Below, piece after piece: positions 7,893-18,504 of a stretch of 64,000 bases of DNA; position 1 is the first letter of the stretch, and every line of letters starts with the position of its first letter. Source of the stretch: Saccoglossus kowalevskii. Taxonomy: Eukaryota; Hemichordata; Enteropneusta; Harrimaniidae. The position numbers and the translations under genes are program-made. A model generated the notes under the pieces. That model was not told the DNA's origin, did not search any database, and saw only the letters and a program-made list of their open reading frames with translations. The stretch is taken from contig NW_003146267.1 of assembly GCF_000003605.2 (NCBI RefSeq), forward strand, positions 1 to 64,000, written 5' to 3'.

Positions 7893-8019
7893 GTCAGGAT
7901 GGCCGAGCGGTCCAAGGCGCCAGAGTCAAGGATTTGACACCTTGCCCTTATTTCAGGGTTATTTATGGGAGATTTCTGGTCCACGAATGTGGGCGTGGGT
8001 TCGAATCCCACTTCTGACA
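7893..8019 (+). tRNA. tRNA-Leu-CAA: tRNA-Leu(CAA) with intron, unit 14
   Basis: C32 to G in the anticodon loop and one T to C in the D loop; anticodon intact. Confidence 0.92.
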
Positions 8020-8229
8020 ATGTTATTTTACCTTTAGTAACTTAGCAAATTCTCGCCCAGTTTGTTCTCGATATGACATTTAATTATCTTCGTGTTTAGT
8101 CGTGATTCAACATTGACAGCAGTTTCGTTTAGTTTCAATTTACAAATACTGAACCGAGATTACGCATTATATTTCATGACATTTACGATAAACTGGACTA
8201 TTCATACAAGTTGCATATTGCAGAATGTC

Positions 8230-8301
8230 AGCAGCGTGGCGCAGCGGAAGCGTGCTGGGCCCATAACCCAGAGGTCCCTGGAACGAAACCAGGCGCTGCT
8301 A
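8230..8301 (+). tRNA. tRNA-iMet-CAT: tRNA-iMet(CAT), T55 lost, unit 15
   Basis: T55 to A (8283) removes the near-universal pseudouridine site and alters the B box to GGAACGAAACC, so both transcription and folding should suffer. 16-odd bases of the spacer after it are deleted. Confidence 0.8.
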
Positions 8302-8476
8302 TGAAATTGAAGTTTTTAACCGTTGCTGCGAGTTATGTGCCTTAAAAGTTTGCTTTATTTATCCGGAACATTCGTGATTCGCAATCTGCCAAGCGTAACA
8401 AATTATGAATGACAAGTAAGTAGGTTGGCAATAACAATAATTATTAACTGGCGCAAAATTTGAGTTGCAAGTAACT

Positions 8477-8603
8477 GTCAGGATGGCCGAGCGGTCTAAG
8501 GCGCCAGACTCAAGGATTTGACATCTTGCTCTTATTTCAGGGTTATTTATGGGAGATTTCTGGTCCACGAATGTGGGCGTGGGTTCGAATCCCACTTCTG
8601 ACA
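8477..8603 (+). tRNA. tRNA-Leu-CAA: tRNA-Leu(CAA) with intron, unit 15
   Basis: Reference exons; two C to T changes in the intron, one in the segment that pairs with the anticodon (CATCTTG). Confidence 0.94.
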
Positions 8604-8813
8604 ATGTTATGTTACCTTTAGTAACTTAGCAAATTCTCGCCTAGTTTGTGCTCGATATGACATTTAATTATCTTCGTGTTTAGTCGTGATTCAACATTGA
8701 CAGTAGTTTCGTTTAGTTTCAATTTACAAATACTGAACCGAGATTACGCATTATGTTTCATGACATTTACGATAAACTGGACTATTCATACAAGTTGCAT
8801 ATTGCAGAATGTC

Positions 8814-8885
8814 AGCAGCGTGGCGCAGCGGAAGCGTGCTGGGCCCATAACCCAGAGGTCCCTGGATCGAAACCAGGCGCTGCTA
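8814..8885 (+). tRNA. tRNA-iMet-CAT: tRNA-iMet(CAT), unit 16
   Basis: Same as reference. Confidence 0.95.
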
Positions 8886-9079
8886 TGAAATTGACGTTTT
8901 AAACCGTTAATTCTCGAACAACCTGTTGCTCCGAGTTATGTGCCTTAAAAGTTTGCTTTATTAATCCGGAACATTCGTGATTCGCAATCTGCCAAGCGTA
9001 ACAAATTATGAATGACGAGTAAGTAGGTTGGCAATAACAATAATTATTAACTGGCGCAAAATTTGAGTTGCAAGTAACT

Positions 9080-9206
9080 GTCAGGATGGCCGAGCGGTCT
9101 AAGGCGCCAGATTCAAGGATTTGACATCTTGCCCTAATTTCAGGGTTATTTATGGGAGATTTCTGGTCCACGAATGTGGGCGTTGGTTCGAATCCCACTT
9201 CTGACA
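9080..9206 (+). tRNA. tRNA-Leu-CAA: tRNA-Leu(CAA) with intron, unit 16
   Basis: C32 to T; G51 to T gives a T:C mismatch in the T stem and weakens the B box; two intron changes. Confidence 0.88.
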
Positions 9207-9416
9207 ATGTTATTTTACCTTTAGTAACTTAGCAAATTCTCGCCTAGTTTGTGCTCGATATGACATTTAATTATCTTCGTGTTTAGTCGTGATTCAACAT
9301 TGACAGTAGTTTCGTTTAGTTTCAATTTACAAATACTGAACCGAGATTACGCATTATATTTCATGGCATTTACGATAAACTGGACTATTCATACAAGTTG
9401 CATACTGCAGAATGTC

Positions 9417-9488
9417 AGCAGCGTGGCGCAGCGGAACCGTGCTGGGCCCATAACCCAGAGGTCCCTGGATCGAAACCAGGCGCTGCTA
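9417..9488 (+). tRNA. tRNA-iMet-CAT: tRNA-iMet(CAT), unit 17
   Basis: G22 to C breaks one D-stem pair. Confidence 0.9.
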
Positions 9489-9682
9489 TGAAATTGAAGT
9501 TTTTAACCGTTAATTCTCAAACAACCTGTTGCTGCGAGTTATGTGCCTTAAAAGTTTGCTTTATTCATCCGCAACATCCGTGATTCGCAATCTGCCAAGC
9601 GTAACAAATTATAAATGACGAGTAAGTAGGTTGGCAATAACAATAATTATTAACTGGCGCAAAATTTGAGTTGCAAGTAACT

Positions 9683-9808
9683 GTCAGGATGGCCGAGCGG
9701 TCTAAGGCGCCAGACTCAAGGATTTGACACCTTGCCCTTATTTCAGGGTTATTTATGGGAGATTTCTGGTCCACGAATGTGGGCGTGGGTTCGAATCCAC
9801 TTCTGACA
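9683..9808 (+). pseudogene. tRNA-Leu-CAA: tRNA-Leu(CAA), 1-nt loss in T stem, unit 17
   Basis: One C is missing from the 3' T stem; anticodon and intron are intact. Broken, or a homopolymer sequencing error. Confidence 0.75.
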
Positions 9809-10018
9809 ATGTTATTTTACCTTTAGTAACTTAGCAAATTCTCGCCTAGTTTGTGCTCGATATGACATTTAATTATCTTCGTGTTTAGTCGTGATTCAAC
9901 ATTGACAGTAGTTTCGTTTAGTTTCAATTTACAAATACTGAACCGAGATTACGCATTATATTTCATGACATTTACGATAAACTGGACTATTCATACAAGT
10001 TGCATACTGCAGAATGTC

Positions 10019-10090
10019 AGCAGCGTGGCGCAGCGGAAGCGTGCTGGGCCCATAACCCAGATGTCCCTGAATCGAAACCAGGCGCTGCTA
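10019..10090 (+). tRNA. tRNA-iMet-CAT: tRNA-iMet(CAT), unit 18
   Basis: G45 to T and G53 to A, the same pair of changes as unit 84. Confidence 0.88.
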
Positions 10091-10284
10091 TGAAATTGAA
10101 GTTTTTAACCGTTAATTCTCAAACAACCTGTTGCTGCGAGTTATGTGCCTTAAAAGTTTGCTTTATTCATCCGGAACATCCGTGATTCGCAATCTGCCAA
10201 GCGTAACAAATTATAAATGACGAGTAAGTAGGTTGGCAATAACAATAATTATTAACTGGCGCAAAATTTGAGTTGCAAGTAACT

Positions 10285-10411
10285 GTCAGGATGGCCGAGC
10301 GGTCTAAGGCGCCAGACTCAAGGATTTGACACCTTGCACTTATTTCAGGGTTATTTATGGGAGATTTCTGGTCCACGAATGTGGGCGTGGGTTCGAATCC
10401 CACTTATGACA
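10285..10411 (+). tRNA. tRNA-Leu-CAA: tRNA-Leu(CAA) with intron, unit 18
   Basis: C68 to A breaks the G5:C68 acceptor pair, as in unit 84. Confidence 0.88.
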
Positions 10412-10621
10412 ATGTTATTTTACCTTTAGTAACTTAGCAAATTCTCGCCTAGTTTGTGCTCGATATGACATTTAATTATCTTCGTGTTTAGTCGTGATTC
10501 AACATTGACAGTAGTTTCGTTTAGTTTCAATTTACAAATACTGAACCGAGATTACGCATTATATTTCATGACATTTACGATAAACTGGACTATTCATACA
10601 AGTTGCATACTGCAGAATGTC

Positions 10622-10693
10622 AGCAGCGTGGCGCAGCGGAAGCGTGCTGGGCCCATAACCCAGAGGTCCCTGAATCGAAACCAGGCGCTGCTA
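10622..10693 (+). tRNA. tRNA-iMet-CAT: tRNA-iMet(CAT), unit 19
   Basis: G53 to A (A:C next to the T loop). Confidence 0.92.
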
Positions 10694-10887
10694 TGAAATT
10701 GAAGTTTTTAACCGTTAATTCTCAAACAACCTGTTGCTGCGAGTTATGTGCCTTAAAAGTTTGCTTTATTCATCCGGAACATCCGTGATTCGCAATCTGC
10801 CAAGCGTAACAAATTATAAATGACGAGTAAGTAGGTTGGCAATAACAATAATTATTAACTGGCGCAAAATTTGAGTTGCAAGTAACT

Positions 10888-11014
10888 GTCAGGATGGCCG
10901 AGCGGTCTAAGGCGCCAGACTCAAGGATTTGACACCTTGCCCTTATTTCAGGGTTATTTATGGGAGATTTCTGGTCCACGAATGTGGGCGTGGGTTCGAA
11001 TCCCACTTCTGACA
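10888..11014 (+). tRNA. tRNA-Leu-CAA: tRNA-Leu(CAA) with intron, unit 19
   Basis: Reference sequence. Confidence 0.95.
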
Positions 11015-11224
11015 ATGTTATTTTACCTTTAGTAACTTAGCAAATTCTCGCCTAGTTTGTGCTCGATATGACATTTAATTATCTTCGTGTTTAGTCGTGA
11101 TTCAACATTGACAGTAGTTTCGTTTAGTTTCAATTTACAAATACTGAACCGAGATTACGCATTATATTTCATGACATTTACGATAAACTGGACTATTCAT
11201 ACAAGTTGCATACTGCAGAATGTC

Positions 11225-11296
11225 AGCAGCGTGGCGCAGCGGAAGCGTGCTGGGCCCATAACCCAGAGGTCCCTGGATCGAAACCAGGCGCTGCTA
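11225..11296 (+). tRNA. tRNA-iMet-CAT: tRNA-iMet(CAT), unit 20
   Basis: Same as reference; typical copy of the spacer form with the five-T terminator. Confidence 0.95.
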
Positions 11297-11490
11297 TGAA
11301 ATTGAAGTTTTTAACCGTTAATTTTCAAACAACCTGTTGCTGCGAGTTATGTGCCTTAAAAGTTTGCTTTATTCATCCGGAACATTCGTGATTCGCAATC
11401 TGCCAAGCGTAACAAATTATGAATGACGAGTAAGTAGGTTGGCAATAACAATAATTATTAACTGGCGCAAAATTTGAGTTGCAAGTAACT

Positions 11491-11617
11491 GTCAGGATGG
11501 CCGAGCGGTCTAAGGCGCCAGACTCAAGGATTTGACACCTTGCCCTTATTTCAGGGTTATTTATGGGAGATTTCTGGTCCACGAATGTGGGCGTGGGTTC
11601 GAATCCCACTTCTAACA
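11491..11617 (+). tRNA. tRNA-Leu-CAA: tRNA-Leu(CAA) with intron, unit 20
   Basis: G70 to A gives C3:A70 in the acceptor stem. Confidence 0.9.
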
Positions 11618-11827
11618 ATGTTATTTTACCTTTAGTAACTTAGCAAATTCTCGCCTAGTTTGTGCTCGATATGACATTTAAATATCTTCGTGTTTAGTCG
11701 TGATTCAACATTGACAGTAGTTTCGTTTAGTTTCAATTTACAAATACTGAACCGAGATTACGCATTATATTTCATGACATTTACGATAAACTGGACTATT
11801 CATACAAGTTGCATACTGCAGAATGTC

Positions 11828-11899
11828 AGCAGCGTGGCGCAGCGGAAGCGTGCTGGGCCCATAACCCAGAGGTCCCTGGATCGAAACCAGGCGCTGCTA
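11828..11899 (+). tRNA. tRNA-iMet-CAT: tRNA-iMet(CAT), unit 21
   Basis: Same as reference. Confidence 0.95.
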
Positions 11900-12093
11900 T
11901 GAAATTGAAGTTTTTAACCGTTAATTTTCAAACAACCTGTTGCTGCGAGTTATGTGCCTTAAAAGTTTGCTTTATTCATCCGGAACATTCGTGATTCGCA
12001 ATCTGCCAAGCGTAACAAATTATGAATGAAGAGTAAGTAGGTTGGCAATAACAATAATTATTAACTGGCGCAAAATTTGAGTTGCAAGTAACT

Positions 12094-12220
12094 GTCAGGA
12101 TGGCCGAGCGGTCTAAGGCGCCAGACTCAAGGATTTGACACCTTGCCCTTATTTCAGGGTTATTTATGGGAGATTTCTGGTCCACGAATGTGGGCGTGGG
12201 TTCGAATCCCACTTCTGACA
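12094..12220 (+). tRNA. tRNA-Leu-CAA: tRNA-Leu(CAA) with intron, unit 21
   Basis: Reference sequence. Confidence 0.95.
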
Positions 12221-12430
12221 ATGTTATTTTACCTTTAGTAACTTAGCAAATTCTCGCCTAGTTTGTGCTCGATATGACATTTAATTATCTTCGTGTTTAG
12301 TCGTGATTCAACATTGACAGTAGTTTCGTTTAGTTTCAATTTACAAATACAGAACCGAGATTACGCATTATATTTCATGACATTTACGATAAACTGGACT
12401 ATTCATACAAGTTGCATATTGCAGAATGTC

Positions 12431-12502
12431 AGCAGCGTGGCGCAGCGGAAGCGTTCTGGGCCCATAACCCAGAGGTCCCTGGATCGAAACCAGGCGCTGA
12501 TA
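12431..12502 (+). tRNA. tRNA-iMet-CAT: tRNA-iMet(CAT), unit 22
   Basis: G26 to T and C71 to A; the latter breaks the G2:C71 acceptor pair. Confidence 0.85.
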
Positions 12503-12696
12503 TGAAATTGACGTTTTAAACCGTTAATTCTCGAACAACCTGTTGCTCCGAGTTATGTGCCTTAAAAGTTTGCTTTATTAATCCGGAACATTCGTGATTC
12601 GCAATCTGCCAAGCGTAACAAATTATGAATGACGAGTAAGTAGGTTGGCAATAACAATAATTATTAACTGGCGCAAAATTTGAGTTGCAAGTAACT

Positions 12697-12823
12697 GTCA
12701 GGATGGCCGAGCGGTCTAAGGCGCCAGACTCAAGGATTTGACACCTTGCCCTTATTTCTGGGTTATTTATGGGAGATTTCTTGTCCACGAATGTGGGCGT
12801 GGGTTCGAATCCCACTTCTGACA
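12697..12823 (+). tRNA. tRNA-Leu-CAA: tRNA-Leu(CAA) with intron, unit 22
   Basis: G42 to T breaks one anticodon-stem pair; one intron change. Confidence 0.88.
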
Positions 12824-13033
12824 ATGTTATTTTACCTTTAGTAACTTAGCAAATTCTCGCCTAGTTTGTGCTCGATATGACATTTAATTATCTTCGTGTT
12901 TAGTCGTGATTCAACATTGACAGTAGTTTCGTTTAGTTTCAATTTACAAATACTGAACCGAGATTACGCATTATATTTCATGACATTTACGATAAACTGG
13001 ACTATTCATACAAGTTGCATACTGCAGAATGTC

Positions 13034-13105
13034 AGCAGCGTAGCGCAGCGGAAGCGTGCTGGGCCCATAACCCAGAGGTCCCTGGATCGAAACCAGGCGC
13101 TGCTA
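13034..13105 (+). tRNA. tRNA-iMet-CAT: tRNA-iMet(CAT), unit 23
   Basis: G9 to A only. Flanks (ACATACGTG, CTCGGAG) match unit 59. Confidence 0.93.
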
Positions 13106-13299
13106 TGAAATTGAAGTTTTTAACCGTTAATTCTCAAACAACCTGTTGCTCGGAGTTATGTGCCTTAAAAGTTTGCTTTATTCATCCGGAACATACGTGA
13201 TTCGCAATCTGCCAAGCGTAACAAATTATAAATGACGAGTAAGTAGGTTGGCAATAACAATAATTATTAACTGGCGCAAAATTTGAGTTGCAAGTAACT

Positions 13300-13426
13300 G
13301 TCAGGATGGCCGAGCGGTCTAAGGCGCCAGACTCAAGGATTTGACACCTTGTCCTTATTTCAGGGTTATTTATGGGAGATTTCTGGTCCACGAACGTGGG
13401 CGTGGGTTCGAATCCCACTTCTGACA
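13300..13426 (+). tRNA. tRNA-Leu-CAA: tRNA-Leu(CAA) with intron, unit 23
   Basis: One T to C in the variable arm and an intron change (TTGTCC) shared with unit 59. Confidence 0.93.
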
Positions 13427-13636
13427 ATGTTATTTTACCTTTAGTAACTTAGCAAATTCTCGCCTAGTTTGTGCTCGATATGACATTTAATTATCTTCGT
13501 GTTTAGTCGTGATTCAACATTGACAGTAGTTTCGTTTAGTTTCAATTTACAAATACTGAACCGAGATTACGCGTTATATTTCATGACATTTACGATAAAC
13601 TGGACTATTCATACAAGTTGCATATTGCAGAATGTC

Positions 13637-13693
13637 AGCAGCGTGGCGCAGCCCATAACCCAGAGGTCCCTGGATCGAAACCAGGCGCTGCTA
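13637..13693 (+). pseudogene. tRNA-iMet with 15-nt internal loss, unit 24
   Basis: Identical deletion to unit 9, about 8.9 kb away; D and anticodon arms cannot form. Confidence 0.92.
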
Positions 13694-13887
13694 TGAAATT
13701 GAAGTTTTAAACCGTTAATTCTCGAACAACCTGTTGCTCCGAGTTATGTGCCTTAAAAGTTTGCTTTATTAATCCGGAACATTCGTGATTCGCAATCTGC
13801 CAAGCGTAACAAATTATTAATGACGAGTAAGTAGGTTGGCAATAACAATAATTATTAACTGGCGCAAAATTTGAGTTGCAAGTAACT

Positions 13888-14014
13888 GTCAGGATGGCCG
13901 AGCGGTCTAAGGCGCCAGACTCAAGGATTTGACACCTTGCCCTTATTTCAGGGTTATTTATGGGAGATTTCTGGTCCACGAATGTGGGCGTGGGTTCGAA
14001 TCCCACTTCTGACA
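13888..14014 (+). tRNA. tRNA-Leu-CAA: tRNA-Leu(CAA) with intron, unit 24
   Basis: Reference sequence; upstream variant as in unit 9. Confidence 0.95.
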
Positions 14015-14224
14015 ATGTTATTTTACCTTTAGTAACTTAGCAAATTCTCGCCTAGTTTGTGCTCGATATGACATTTAATTATCTTCGTGTTTAGTCGTGA
14101 TTCAACATTGACAGTAGTTTCGTTTAGTTTCAATTTACAAATACTGAACCGAGATTACGCGTTATATTTCATGACATTTACGATAAACTGGACTATTCAT
14201 ACAAGTTGCATACTGCAGAATGTC

Positions 14225-14296
14225 AGCAGCGTGGCGCAGCGGAAGCGTGCTGGGCCCATAACCCAGAGGTCCCTGGATCGAAACCAGGCGCTGCTA
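14225..14296 (+). tRNA. tRNA-iMet-CAT: tRNA-iMet(CAT), unit 25
   Basis: Same as reference. Confidence 0.95.
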
Positions 14297-14490
14297 TGAA
14301 ATTGAAGTTTTTAACCGTTAATTCTCAAACAACCTGTTGCTGCGAGTTATGTGCCTTAAAAGTTTGCTTTATTCATCCGGAACATCCGTGATTCGCAATC
14401 TGCCAAGCGTAACAAATTATAAATGACGAGTAAGTAGGTTGGCAATAACAATAATTATTAACTGGCGCAAAATTTGAGTTGCAAGTAACT

Positions 14491-14616
14491 GTCAGGATGG
14501 CCGAGCGGTCTAAGGCGCTTGACTCAAGGATTTGACACTTGCCCTTATTTCAGGGTTATTTATGGGAGATTTCTGGTCCACGAATGTGGGCGTGGGTTCG
14601 AATCCCACTTCTGACA
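14491..14616 (+). tRNA. tRNA-Leu-CAA: tRNA-Leu(CAA), weakened anticodon stem, unit 25
   Basis: CCAGA is changed to CTTGA (one G:U, one T:T mismatch) and the intron is one base shorter. Confidence 0.8.
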
Positions 14617-14826
14617 ATGTTATTTTACCTTTAGTAACTTAGCAAATTCTCGCCTAGTTTGTGCTCGATATGACATTTAATTATCTTCGTGTTTAGTCGT
14701 GATTCAACATTGACAGTAGTTTCGTTTAGTTTCAATTTACAAATACTGAACCGAGATTACGCATTATATTTCATGACATTTACGATAAACTGGACTATTC
14801 ATACAAGTTGCATATTGCAGAATGTC

Positions 14827-14877
14827 AGCAGCGTGGCGCAGCGGAATCGTGCTGGGCCCATAACCCAGAGGTCCCTG
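14827..14877 (+). pseudogene. tRNA-iMet truncated at 51 nt, unit 26
   Basis: Same breakpoints as unit 3; no T arm or 3' acceptor strand. Confidence 0.92.
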
Positions 14878-14988
14878 AAACATTAGTGATTCGCAATCTG
14901 CCAAGCGTAACAAATTATGAATGACTAGTAAGTAGGTTGGCAATAACAATAATTATTAACTGGCGCAAAATTTGAGTTGCAAGTAACT

Positions 14989-15115
14989 GTCAGGATGGCC
15001 GTGCGGTCTAAGGCGCCAGACCCAAGGATTTGACACCTTGCCCTTATTTCAGGGTTATTTATGGGAGATTTCTGGTCCACGAATGTGGGCGTGGGTTCGA
15101 ATCCCACTTCTGACA
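14989..15115 (+). tRNA. tRNA-Leu-CAA: tRNA-Leu(CAA) with C33, unit 26
   Basis: T33 to C removes the near-universal U-turn base before the anticodon, and one A-box base is changed (CCGTGCGG). Function doubtful. Confidence 0.82.
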
Positions 15116-15325
15116 ATGTTATTTTACCTTTAGTAACTTAGCAAATTCTCGCCTAGTTTGTGCTCGATATGACATTTAATTTTCTTCGTGTTTAGTCGTG
15201 GTTCAACATTGACAGTAGTTTCGTTTAGTTTCAATTTACAAATACTGAACCGGAATTACGCATTGTATTTCATGACATTTACGATAAACTGGACTATTCA
15301 TACAAGTTGCGGATTGCAGAATGTC

Positions 15326-15397
15326 AGCAGCGTTGCGCAGCGGAAGCGTGCTGGGCCCATAACCCAGAGGTCCCTGGATCGAAACCAGGCGCTGCTA
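15326..15397 (+). tRNA. tRNA-iMet-CAT: tRNA-iMet(CAT), unit 27
   Basis: G9 to T, shared with unit 30 along with a GCGGATTGC upstream flank. Confidence 0.92.
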
Positions 15398-15591
15398 TGA
15401 ATTTGAAGTTTTTAACCGTTAATTCTCAAACAACCTGTTGCTGCGAGTTATGTGCCTTAAAAGTTTGCTTTATTCATCCGGAACATTAGTGATTCGCAAT
15501 CTGCCAAGCGTAACAAATTATGAATGACGAGTAAGTAGGTTGGCAATAACAATAATTATTAACTGGCGCAAAATTTGAGTTGCAAGTAACT

Positions 15592-15718
15592 GTCAGGATG
15601 GCCGAGCGGTCTAAGGCGCCAGACCCAAGGATTTGACACCTTGCCCTTATTTCAGGGTTATTTATGGGAGATTTCTGGTCCACGAATGTGGGCGTGGGTT
15701 CGAATCCCACTTCTGACA
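15592..15718 (+). tRNA. tRNA-Leu-CAA: tRNA-Leu(CAA) with C33, unit 27
   Basis: T33 to C as in the neighbouring unit 26, here with a normal A box. Confidence 0.85.
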
Positions 15719-15928
15719 ATGTTATTTTACCTTTAGTAACTTAGCAAATTCTCGCCTAGTTTGTGCTCGATATGACATTTAATTATCTTCGTGTTCAGTC
15801 GAGATTCAACATTGACAGTTGTTTCGTTTAGTTTCAATTTACAAATACTGAACCGAGATTACGCATTATATTTCATGACATTTACGATAAACTGGACTAT
15901 TCATACAAGTTGCATATTGAAGAATGTC

Positions 15929-15979
15929 AGCAGCGTGGCGCAGCGGAATCGTGCTGGGCCCATAACCCAGAGGTCCCTG
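15929..15979 (+). pseudogene. tRNA-iMet truncated at 51 nt, unit 28
   Basis: Same breakpoints as units 3, 26 and 107. Confidence 0.92.
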
Positions 15980-16090
15980 AAACATTAGTAATTCGCAATC
16001 TGCCAAGCGTAACAAATTATGAATGACTAGTAAGTAGGTTGGCAATAACAATAATTATTAACTGGCGCAAAATTTGAGTTGCAAGTAACT

Positions 16091-16217
16091 GTCAGGATGG
16101 CCGAGCGGTCTAAGGCGCCAGACTCAAGGATTTGACACCTTGCCCTTATTTCAGGGTTATTTATGGGAGATTTCTGGTCCACGAATGTGGGCGGGGGTTC
16201 GAATCCCACTTCTGACA
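16091..16217 (+). tRNA. tRNA-Leu-CAA: tRNA-Leu(CAA) with intron, unit 28
   Basis: T50 to G gives a G:A mismatch in the T stem. Confidence 0.9.
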
Positions 16218-16428
16218 ATGTTATTTTACCTTTAGTAACTTAGCAAATTCTCGCCTAGTTTGTGCTCGGATATGACATTTAATTATCTTAGTGTTTAGTC
16301 GTGATTCAACATTGACAGTAGTTTCGATTAGTTTCAATTTACAAATACTGAACCGAGATTACGCATTATATTTCATGACATTTACGATAAACTGGACTAT
16401 TCATACAAGTTACATACTGCAGAATGTC

Positions 16429-16500
16429 AGCAGCGTGGCGCAGCGGAAGCGTGCTGGGCCCATCACCCAGAGGTCCCTGGATCGAAACCAGGCGCTGCTA
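16429..16500 (+). tRNA. tRNA-iMet-CAT: tRNA-iMet(CAT) with C37, unit 29
   Basis: A37 to C (16464) removes the base that carries t6A beside the anticodon in initiator tRNAs; decoding of AUG should be weakened. Rest reference. Confidence 0.87.
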
Positions 16501-16694
16501 TGAAATTGAAGTTTTTAACCGTTAATTCTCAAACAACCTGTTGCTGCGAGTTATGTGCCTTAAAAGTTTGCTTTATTAATCCGGAACATTCGTGATTCGC
16601 AATCTGCCAAGCGTAACAAATTATGAATGACTAGTAAGTAGGTTGGCAATAACAATAATTATTAACTGGCGCAAAATTTGAGTTGCAAGTAACT

Positions 16695-16821
16695 GTCAGG
16701 ATGGCCGAGCGGTCTAAGACGCCAGACTCAAGGATTTGACACCTTGCCCTTATTTCAGGGTTATTTACGGGAGATTTCTGGTCCACGAATGTGGGCGTGG
16801 GTTCGAATCCCACTTCTGACA
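16695..16821 (+). tRNA. tRNA-Leu-CAA: tRNA-Leu(CAA) with intron, unit 29
   Basis: One G to A in the D stem and one intron change. Confidence 0.9.
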
Positions 16822-17031
16822 ATGTTATTTTACCTTTAGTAACTTAGCAAATTCTCGCCTAGTTTGTGCTCGATATGACATTTAATTTTCTTCGTGTTTA
16901 GTCGTGGTTTCAACATTGACAGTAGTTTCGTTTAGTTTCCTTTACAAATACTGAACCGGGATTACTCATTGTATTTCATGACATTTACGATAAACTGGAC
17001 TATTCATACAAGTTGCGGATTGCAGAATGTC

Positions 17032-17103
17032 AGCAGCGTTGCGCAGCGGAAGCGTGCTGGGCCCATAACCCAGAGGTCCCTGGATCGAAACCAGCCGCTG
17101 CTA
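17032..17103 (+). tRNA. tRNA-iMet-CAT: tRNA-iMet(CAT), unit 30
   Basis: G9 to T and G65 to C (C49:C65 mismatch). Confidence 0.87.
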
Positions 17104-17297
17104 TGAAATTGAAGTTTTTAACCGTTAATTCTCAAACAACCTGTTGCTGCGAGTTATGTGCCTTAAAAGTTTGCTTTATTCATCCGGAACATTAGTGATT
17201 CGCAATCTGCCAAGCGTAACAAATTATGAATGACGAGTAAGTAGGTTGGCAATAACAATAATTATTAACTGGCGCAAAATTTGAGTTGCAAGTAACT

Positions 17298-17424
17298 GTC
17301 AGGATGGCCGAGCGGTCTAAGGCGCCAGACTCAAGGATTTGACACCTTTCCCTTATTTCAGGGTTATTTATGGGAGATTTCTGGTCCACGAATGTGGGCG
17401 TGGGTTCGAATCCCACTTCTGACA
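17298..17424 (+). tRNA. tRNA-Leu-CAA: tRNA-Leu(CAA) with intron, unit 30
   Basis: Reference exons. Intron CCTTG is CCTTT, weakening its pairing with the anticodon; shared with unit 40. Confidence 0.93.
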
Positions 17425-17634
17425 ATATTATTTTACCTTTAGTAACTTAGCAAATTCTCGCCTAGTTTGTGCTCGATATGACATTTAATTATCTTCGTGT
17501 TCAGTCGAGATTCAACATTGACAGTAGTTTCGTTTAGTTTCAATTTACAAATACTGAACCGAGATTACGCATTATATTTCATGACATTTACGATAAACTG
17601 GACTATTCATACAAGTTGCGTATTGCAGAATGTC

Positions 17635-17706
17635 AGCAGCGTGGCGCAGCGGAAGCGTGCTGGGCCCATAACCCAGAGGTCCCTGTATCGAAACCAGGCG
17701 CTGCTA
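17635..17706 (+). tRNA. tRNA-iMet-CAT: tRNA-iMet(CAT), unit 31
   Basis: G53 to T (T:C next to the T loop). This change recurs in units 49, 60, 66-68, 71, 72, 102 and 103. Confidence 0.9.
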
Positions 17707-17900
17707 TGAAATTGAAGTTCTTAACCGTTAATTCTCAAACAACCTGTTGCTGCGAGTTATGTGCCTTAAAAGTTTGCTTTATTCATTCGGAACATTCGTG
17801 ATTCGCAATCTGCCAAGCGTAACAAATTATGAATGACGAGTAAGTAGGTTGGCAATAACAATAATTATTAACTGGCGCAAAATTTGAGTTGCAAATAACT

Positions 17901-18027
17901 GTCAGGATGGCCGAGCGGTCTAAGGCGCCAGACTCAAGGATTTGACACCTTGCCCTTATTTCAGGGTTATTTATGGGAGATTTCTGGTCCACGAATGTGG
18001 GCGTGGGTTCGAATCCCACTTCTGACA
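17901..18027 (+). tRNA. tRNA-Leu-CAA: tRNA-Leu(CAA) with intron, unit 31
   Basis: Reference exons; 5' flank GCAAATAACT. Confidence 0.95.
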
Positions 18028-18238
18028 ATGTTATTTTACCTTTAGTAACTTAGCAAATTCTCGCCTAGTTTGTGCTCGGATATGACATTTAATTATCTTA
18101 GTGTTTCGTCGTGATTCAACATTGACAGTAGTTTCGATTAGTTTCAATTTACAAATACTGAACCGAGATTACGCATTATATTTCATGACATTTATGATAA
18201 ACTGGACTATTCATACAAGTTGCATACTGCAGAATGTC

Positions 18239-18310
18239 AGCAGCGTGGCTCAGCGGAATCGTGCTGGGCCCATAACCCAGAGGTCCCTGAATCGAAACCA
18301 GGCGCTGCTA
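18239..18310 (+). tRNA. tRNA-iMet-like(CAT), unit 32
   Basis: G12 to T, G22 to T and G53 to A: two D-stem pairs and one T-stem pair lost, but the acceptor stem is the normal one. Looks like a recombinant between the main and degenerate forms. Confidence 0.75.
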
Positions 18311-18504
18311 TGAAATTCAAGTTTTTAACCGTTAATTCTCAAACAACCTGTTGCTGCGAGTTATGTGCTTTAACAGTTTGCTTTATTCATCTGAAACATT
18401 CGTGATTCGCAATCTGCCAAGCGTAACAAATTAAGAATGACGAGTAAGTAGGTTGGCAATAACAATAATTATTAACTGGCGCAAAATTTGAGTTGTAAGT
18501 AACT

